Shown here in pieces: positions 24,737 to 30,021 of a stretch of 30,021 nucleotides of DNA. Below the pieces are notes generated by a model. The model saw only the letters and a program-made list of their open reading frames with translations. It searched no databases and had not been told where the DNA came from. Origin of the DNA: Ophiothrix spiculata (taxonomy: Eukaryota; Echinodermata; Ophiuroidea; Amphilepidida; Ophiotrichidae); NCBI GenBank assembly GCA_000969725.1, contig JXSR01S007500.1; one strand, given 5' to 3'. Both the position numbers and the translations under genes were made by a program. The stretch's first letter is position 1. Each line of letters begins with the position of its first letter.

Positions 24737-25450
24737 TTGACCTCACATGACCTTTGACCTTGGTGTGTGATCTTTGACCTCATCAACATAAGAGAGTTCT
24801 TACATTATATCCATAAACCAAGTTTGGTTCCAATTAGTCTTCAACTTTTGAAATTAGGCCAAATTGACATTTTCAGCCTATTTCACAACTTGACCTCATG
24901 TGACCTTTGACCTTGGTATGTGACATTTGACCTCATCAACAAATCAGGGTTCTTGTATTTTATCCGTAAACCAAGTTTGGTTCCAATTGGATTTCAACTT
25001 TTCAAATTAGGCCACATTGGCATTTTAGCCTATTTTTCAACTTGACCTCATATGACCTATGACCTTGGTGTGTGACCTTTGACCTCATCAAAATATGAGG
25101 CTTCTTACATTATATCCATAAACCAAGTTTGGTCCCAATCGGACTTCAACTTTTCAAATTAGGCCAAATTTGCATTTTCAGCCTATTTTACAACTTGACC
25201 TCATATGACCTTTGACCTTTGTATGTGACCTCTGACCTCATCAGCATATCAGGCTTCTTATACTAAATCTGTAAACCAAGTTTGGTTCCAATCGGACTTC
25301 AACTTTTCAAATTAGGACAAATTGGCATTTTCAGCCTACTTTACAACTTGACCTCATATGACCTTTGACCTTGGTATGTGACCTTTGACCTTGGTATGTG
25401 ACCTTTGACCTCACCCATAAATGTGGGGTCCCAGGCTGCACCCATGACCC
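24737..25450. repeat. 153-bp tandem repeat array with DR1-like motifs
   Basis: CCAAGTTTGG recurs at 24818, 24971, 25123 and 25276, then diverged (CCAAGTTTGA) at 25449. The period is 152-153 bp, with the last interval lengthened by 20 bp through duplication of TGACCTTTGACCTTGGTATG. Seven perfect copies of TGACCTTTGACCT start at 24748, 24901, 25073, 25206, 25359, 25379 and 25399. On the minus strand each is AGGTCA-A-AGGTCA, the DR1 nuclear-receptor consensus. A CCGCCGACAACAACGCCGAC tail follows at about 25518. Confidence 0.9.
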
Positions 25451-25875
25451 AAGTTTGATTGAAATCCATCAAAGTATGCAGAAGTTAGAGGCAAATGTCA
25501 ACCCTTTTCACAACAACGCCGCCGACAACAACGCCGACGCGGACATCCACTACTATATGCCATAATCCCCCTTCTACTTTTCAAGCCAGGGGGATAAAAT
25601 GAATAGATTTTACTCAAAAAAATCACTGGGTTATTTAATAATCAGGAATAATACTAGATATGAAGTTACACAAATTTTGTAAGCTTCCATCCTTTGTGCA
25701 TATCAATTCAATGGCACACTCCAGGAAGTTTTTACTCGTAGTTGGCCGTTTGCAAGAACCTCTGCGCGAACCGGTTCGCGGGTTCGCGCCGAAATTCTAG
25801 GCCTGCATTTAATTTATCTTCCAAAACTTTAATATTCGTCGATTTATTTATTCATTCCGATTTACCCGAAATATC

Positions 25876-25897
25876 TGGCTGTGGTATACCACAGCCA
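25876..25897. repeat. Perfect 22-bp palindrome
   Basis: TGGCTGTGGTA and its exact complement TACCACAGCCA are adjacent, with no loop. Function unknown. Confidence 0.85.
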
Positions 25898-26385
25898 AGA
25901 AGCAAGCTCTGTAATCAAACCTGTCGCATAATTGCACATACCAAATATCCCCAAAAATGATCATATTTATCAGATACGAATTGCGACACTCCACAAACAT
26001 GACAAAGGATATTTATAATAAATTTACCTATTTTAAACACTTCCCGAAGTTGTTAGTCACACAAAAATGATGTTTGAAGATATGTTTACAAACGGTAACC
26101 ATATGTCAACAAACAATATATACCATTTGATTTCTCTGATCTGAACAGTGTGATTTTCATAAATTTAATTCCAAAAGGTTTCTTTCATGAATATGGAATA
26201 AAACATTTTTGTTTTTTCAAGCACCATTTGTATTTTTCAATTTAAGCACAAATGGCCATTGTTGTTGTATCGTAATTCCCTCCTTCAAAGGAGCACCGTG
26301 TCTATATCACACGTTCGTAGGAAAAAGTTCATGATAAAATTAACAAAAAGAAGTATGTCCATAAAAACGATGAAAAAGTCTGGAG

Positions 26386-26428
26386 ACAAACTCATAGCTA
26401 TCACTCCAACGAAGAATTATAACACTGA
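26386..26428 (+). repeat. 43-bp direct repeat, copy 1
   Basis: ACAAACTCATAGCTATCACT and the following 23 bases, ending AACACTGA, are repeated without a mismatch at 27119-27161, which is 733 bp away. Confidence 0.95.
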
Positions 26429-26611
26429 ATACAATTATACAAATGTTTCATAAATCACAATCAGTAATAGCAACTGCCAACTGACATGATTGATAACTGA
26501 CGACAATACAATCGATCAATATAGAACAAAGCGAGGAGTTCTGAATCCATTGAAACAATTTGACTCCATTCAATTTCCACAAAAAGTCAAGTGCTGAAGT
26601 GCAGGGTATAT

Positions 26612-26925
26612 TTACAGGTGCGTGGAAATAGAATAATTATATATTGACTTCGGAGTCCACAGTTTTGAGTGAGAAATCCCCACACATGATACACCTTTTG
26701 AGTCCTTTAGGAGCATATGGCGATTCCATAGAACTACAATTATGATTGGAGCAAATTTAACTAGACTTGGTTGGCCATCAAAGTCACGATTATAGTGCGT
26801 AAATCCAGAATCAGAGTTTAATTCAGGTGATTCCGGGACGTTCTCAGTTTCAGAAAATTCCTGGGATGCTTCTGATTGCTCCGGGGAAGTCTGAGACTCA
26901 GTGGTTGAGGGCATTATGTGATAGG
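26612..26925 (-). CDS. Candidate exon or small gene, acidic Ser/Glu-rich N-terminus
   Basis: A frame from the ATG at 26914 encodes 100 residues and stops at 26612. The first 38 residues are rich in Ser, Glu, Thr and Pro (MPSTTESQTSPEQSEASQEF...), followed by a hydrophobic patch, VKFAPIIIVVLW. An AG at 26926-26927 could act as an acceptor, though its pyrimidine tract is weak. If so, it joins in frame with the candidate exon at 28059-28175. No domain recognised. Confidence 0.25.
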
Positions 26926-27118
26926 CTGTACTACAAAGCTTGCCTCAAGCCAAAAACAAAGTTTTTTGGCTTGTGTTTCTCGAGCAAATTCCGATAGGCT
27001 AGTATTAATTTTGTTTTATACTTTATTATCTCACTGAAATTTAATAATAACTGATATAACATTGATTAAGTTGATGTGTCATGAGCCAGATACCATCTAC
27101 AATGATCTAATTGTAATA

Positions 27119-27161
27119 ACAAACTCATAGCTATCACTCCAACGAAGAATTATAACACTGA
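27119..27161 (+). repeat. 43-bp direct repeat, copy 2
   Basis: Identical to 26386-26428. It ends exactly where the tRNA-like head of a SINE begins. Confidence 0.95.
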
Positions 27162-27330
27162 TCCGTGGCCAAGTGGTTAGAGCATTGGACTCATGATCTG
27201 ATTGTCATGGGTTCGAATCCCAGCACTGGCGCTTGAGCTACAAAATGCCCCTAGGTAGGGGAATTCATACATAGGTCAAACGATGGCGCCCTTCGTTTCA
27301 AAAAGTGTGCACCATGTCAAAGATAAAAAT
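27162..27330 (+). mobile_element. tRNA-derived SINE, anticodon-like CAT
   Basis: Box A TGGCCAAGTGGTTAGAGC and perfect box B GGTTCGAATCC lie at tRNA spacing. Between them the anticodon-arm-like TTGGA-CTCATGA-TCTGA has CAT at the anticodon position. The acceptor ends do not pair (5' TCCGTGG against 3' CACTGGCG), so it is not a working tRNA gene. A CCCCTAGGTAGGGG hairpin follows. The 3' limit is uncertain. Confidence 0.7.
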
Positions 27331-28058
27331 TTGTGTGTAAGTCTATGGAGAAAATGCTTAAATTCAAATTATCTTTTTAAATTCTGTCACTTGATCAGAT
27401 ATGGATATATGGTTGTGTTTGTAAGTAACTGATTAACAACATACACCCAGAAAGATATCATGAAAGTGACGCTCTAAGAAGCTAAAATGGTTTATATTTT
27501 GCATTGATCTCTATGGGAAATAGGCAAAAAGCCATCTTGGTGGACATGGTGGGCATATTTTTTTGGATATTTGACAAAATCGTCTTTTTGATGTAACTTT
27601 GTAATTACTTAACCTAGACTAGAGAGGTGGTTCAAATGTCATTTTGTTGATAATTTTGTCATCTTTAATTTGAAATCACCTTTAAGAAAATATTTTCAAT
27701 TTGAAAATTTTATGATTTAGCCTACCCTAGGCTAAGGCAATTATTGTCACGTCTACATGATTAGCCAATGGCAATATATGACTGATTAGTCTAGTTTAAA
27801 ATTGAGTGGTGTATGTGCCAGCTTGGCGTTATGCAGCAAAAGCTGCCCTGCCGAGTATCAAATGGATCGATTTAAACAGACAGACAGACAAACAAACAAT
27901 GCAGGGATATTTTAACAATACGCGTTCCCCTAGACGATCATCATGCTTGAACGTTTTGAATGAAAGTGTGGATGATTAAGCTTAAACTTAAAAAACATGA
28001 AAATTTGCTAGCCTATGCTTGCAGTATTTAACAGGGTGAATATTTCTTAAATGCTCAC

Positions 28059-28175
28059 CTGTTGGTAGACCAGTAGGAAGTTGAGACCAGTAAAATACCC
28101 GCAGAAAACACTGTTCAGCTGAATGTTTTGAGCGACTGCTGACTGACACAAATGACTGAACAGTTTCGGACAAGT
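28059..28175 (-). CDS. Candidate internal exon of an unidentified gene
   Basis: 117 bases lie between the acceptor GCTGTTTTCCTAG and the donor CCAACAG|GTGAGC. One frame is open throughout (LSETVQSFVSVSSRSKHSAE...WSQLPTGLPT); both borders are phase 1/2 type, so the length is a multiple of three. The donor is strong. No homology recognised, and a chance occurrence remains likely. Confidence 0.25.
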
Positions 28176-29139
28176 CTAGGAAAACAGCATGATGTTTCTA
28201 TATCTAAAATATTGAAAACAACATTTTTACATAAATTTATATTTTTTCTGTTTTTAACGCATTAAGCCTATCACAACTAGCTATATAAGTTGATAAAAGT
28301 CCTAAACATATTTTAAAACATCATATTAAATATAAATTAACAAAATTTGGTTTTATGATTCAATTTTTAAAAATAAAACACTAATCTCAATGAATTACTT
28401 ATTATGACTATTTAGTATGTCAATATGTAATCTGCGTTGCATTGTGCCTCTACTTATGAGGTTATTAAACCCAGCTTAGCAAAAAACATGTGATCATTTA
28501 TATTATCATGTGGTTTCTTATAAAAGGGGGGGGGGGCTAAAAACTTCTGAATTTTATACTTTACTTACCAGTGTGAAAATAAAATAACTTGAATCACGAG
28601 GTCATCTTAGATTCCACTTACAATTAAAATCTTATGGAAATATGCCCTAAATAAACTATATCAAATAATACAAAAATCTTCATAGAAATGGCCCAAATTG
28701 AGATTATAATATAAGCAAAAAAAAATGAAATTAAAACAAAATAAAAATTTAATGAAATGAAAATAAGCTAATATTGAAAACATAATAATAATCTGAGCCT
28801 CCGAGACCATAGCCCTACCTGTTCAAATGAATACCCTATCTGAGACCCTACGCAAATGTGACGAAATAATTATTACAATAAATCGGTCTATTGCCACTTC
28901 GTCCAAACCCATTTCGTCCAATGCATATGACAATAAAAAATAGTGATTACAGAAAACAGGTAAATGTCATTTTGGACTTTTTATCTGACTGTGATTTTAT
29001 ATAGGTGGCTGACAAATATGCAATAAAGGTCAGATGTGAAGAATGCATGACAAATTAAACAGTGGTACCGTTGATTGTTAGCTGGCGGTATGCATTTTTG
29101 GTATAGTAGAACAAACACTGTAAAAGTAACCATATCCTT

Positions 29140-29177
29140 GATGGGTAATCCCGGGCAAATGTCCGGGATTACCCATC
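29140..29177. repeat. 38-nt hairpin
   Basis: GATGGGTAATCCCGG and CCGGGATTACCCATC pair perfectly (15 bp) around GCAAATGT. It resembles a terminator in shape, but in animal DNA it is more likely a foldback remnant. Confidence 0.8.
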
Positions 29178-30021
29178 TGAATATAAAAATATTGAATTTG
29201 TAACAATTTATTTGATAGTTCCATATACAATACACACACAACGCTCGTAATTGATGCATAACCCCGAGATATCTTCCCGTGTTTTGGGTATAGGATAATA
29301 ACTTACCAAGATCGCTGTATCAAAACTAACCGGCCGATTTTTTTTGAACATTTACCATTTTGTTCATGATTTATTAAGCTTTCATGTGATATTTTTTTGT
29401 GAACTCAAAAGACCAAAGGGTAAGCCTGACCAGGTACATTTTGTAACAAGACCCCGGTCAGTACATTCGCTATGGAGTTTCGAAATACCAACTTTCATTG
29501 GCCCATCACGCTCGCATCCTTTAACCTATCAACTTTGAACACACATGTCAATCAAGATCATGAAATTCCCGTTCTCGTGACACCATACTCATTACCATAC
29601 AATAATGTTAAGGACCTGATAGAGTACATTGAAAAAACACGTAGGCTTGTATTAGCAATGCAAACTTCGCCGTGCATAGCCAGGCCCCTGACACTTTATC
29701 CCCATATACTTCATAGCTCATTTGATTACCATTTCTCAATAGGCGCTGGCAGGTTAATGTTTCTTGGCTGATTGCGTGATCAGTGGCTCCCATTACAAAA
29801 ACAAGGACACATTATGAATAATCCTACTCAAATAAATCCTGACATTGCCCTTGATGTGTATTACTATACGTTTAATTGAATGCAAGCTGTGCAGCATTCT
29901 TCAAAATGCGTCCTCGTTTTGTCCATCCTTTATGTAAGACATCATAGAATTAGTCTAGCGTGAAAACTGTTATTAACACATGTATTGATTATTTACTGAT
30001 GAGTCTTTTGAGCAGTCTAAC

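Larger units (their letters stand above)
20946..30021. other. Sequence upstream of the granulin start, mostly repeats
   Basis: No promoter is identifiable. Repeats and three weak candidate exons are listed separately. 22930-23520, 25900-26380, 27330-28050 and 28180-29130 show nothing I can name beyond low-complexity sequence (for example an 11-G run at about 28526, and AGACAGACAGAC followed by AAACAAACAA at about 27878). Confidence 0.6.

Noticed and set aside
29472..29771. Plus-strand frame of 99 codons near the right edge
   Set aside because: Some stretches look protein-like (HEIPVLVTPYSLPYNNVKDL), but no domain, splice support or regulatory context is visible.

Overview
This is animal nuclear DNA. 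It is AT-rich, long-introned and dominated by short inverted-repeat transposons, tRNA-derived SINEs and minisatellites. One gene can be read with confidence: a secreted, multi-domain granulin (progranulin-like) precursor on the minus strand. Six coding exons are visible, running from about 20919 down to 1287, and all visible junctions are phase 0. The visible product is 502 residues. It has a signal peptide, an unusual block of six complete and one damaged copies of a short (T/S)(I/V)PW(V/L)xKQPAI repeat, four complete 12-cysteine granulin modules, and the first half of a fifth. The 3' end of the gene lies beyond the left edge. The species cannot be fixed. Gene structure and repeat types suggest a marine invertebrate. 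A histone-type 3' stem-loop flank resembling the sea-urchin arrangement would fit an echinoderm or hemichordate, but this is weak evidence.

Layout, left to right. 1-1286 is the last visible intron, with a near-perfect 138-bp foldback and a MITE. Exon 6 (1287-1376) and exon 5 (2327-2716) follow. Intron 4 (2717-9292) holds a 110-bp minisatellite, a SINE, a 69-nt pre-miRNA-like hairpin, a Tc1-type MITE and several other MITEs. Exon 4 is 9293-9580 and exon 3 is 10997-11101. Intron 2 (11102-19435, including a 50-N gap) holds MITEs, a second SINE, a dispersed repeat, the tail of a non-LTR retrotransposon and a small array with histone-3'-end-like stem-loops. Exon 2 is 19436-19630. Exon 1 is 20481-20919 and begins one base before the ATG, immediately after a good splice acceptor, so a 5' UTR exon probably lies upstream.

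20920-30021 is upstream sequence. It holds repeats, a 153-bp tandem array carrying seven perfect DR1-type (AGGTCA-A-AGGTCA) motifs, a 43-bp perfect duplication abutting a SINE, and three uncertain minus-strand candidate exons (23888-24112, 26612-26925 and 28059-28175) that may belong to a second gene. No product could be recognised for these.

The most interesting point is exon 1. Its repeats look like the spacer that joins granulin modules in progranulins (PW..K.PA type), amplified in tandem without granulin modules between the copies. The repeats contain many dibasic sites. The exon-1 donor is followed by a stop within four codons if it is not spliced, and a 14-bp copy of that splice site lies 189 bp further on, across a large foldback. 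Together these raise the possibility of a separate repeat-only secreted product.
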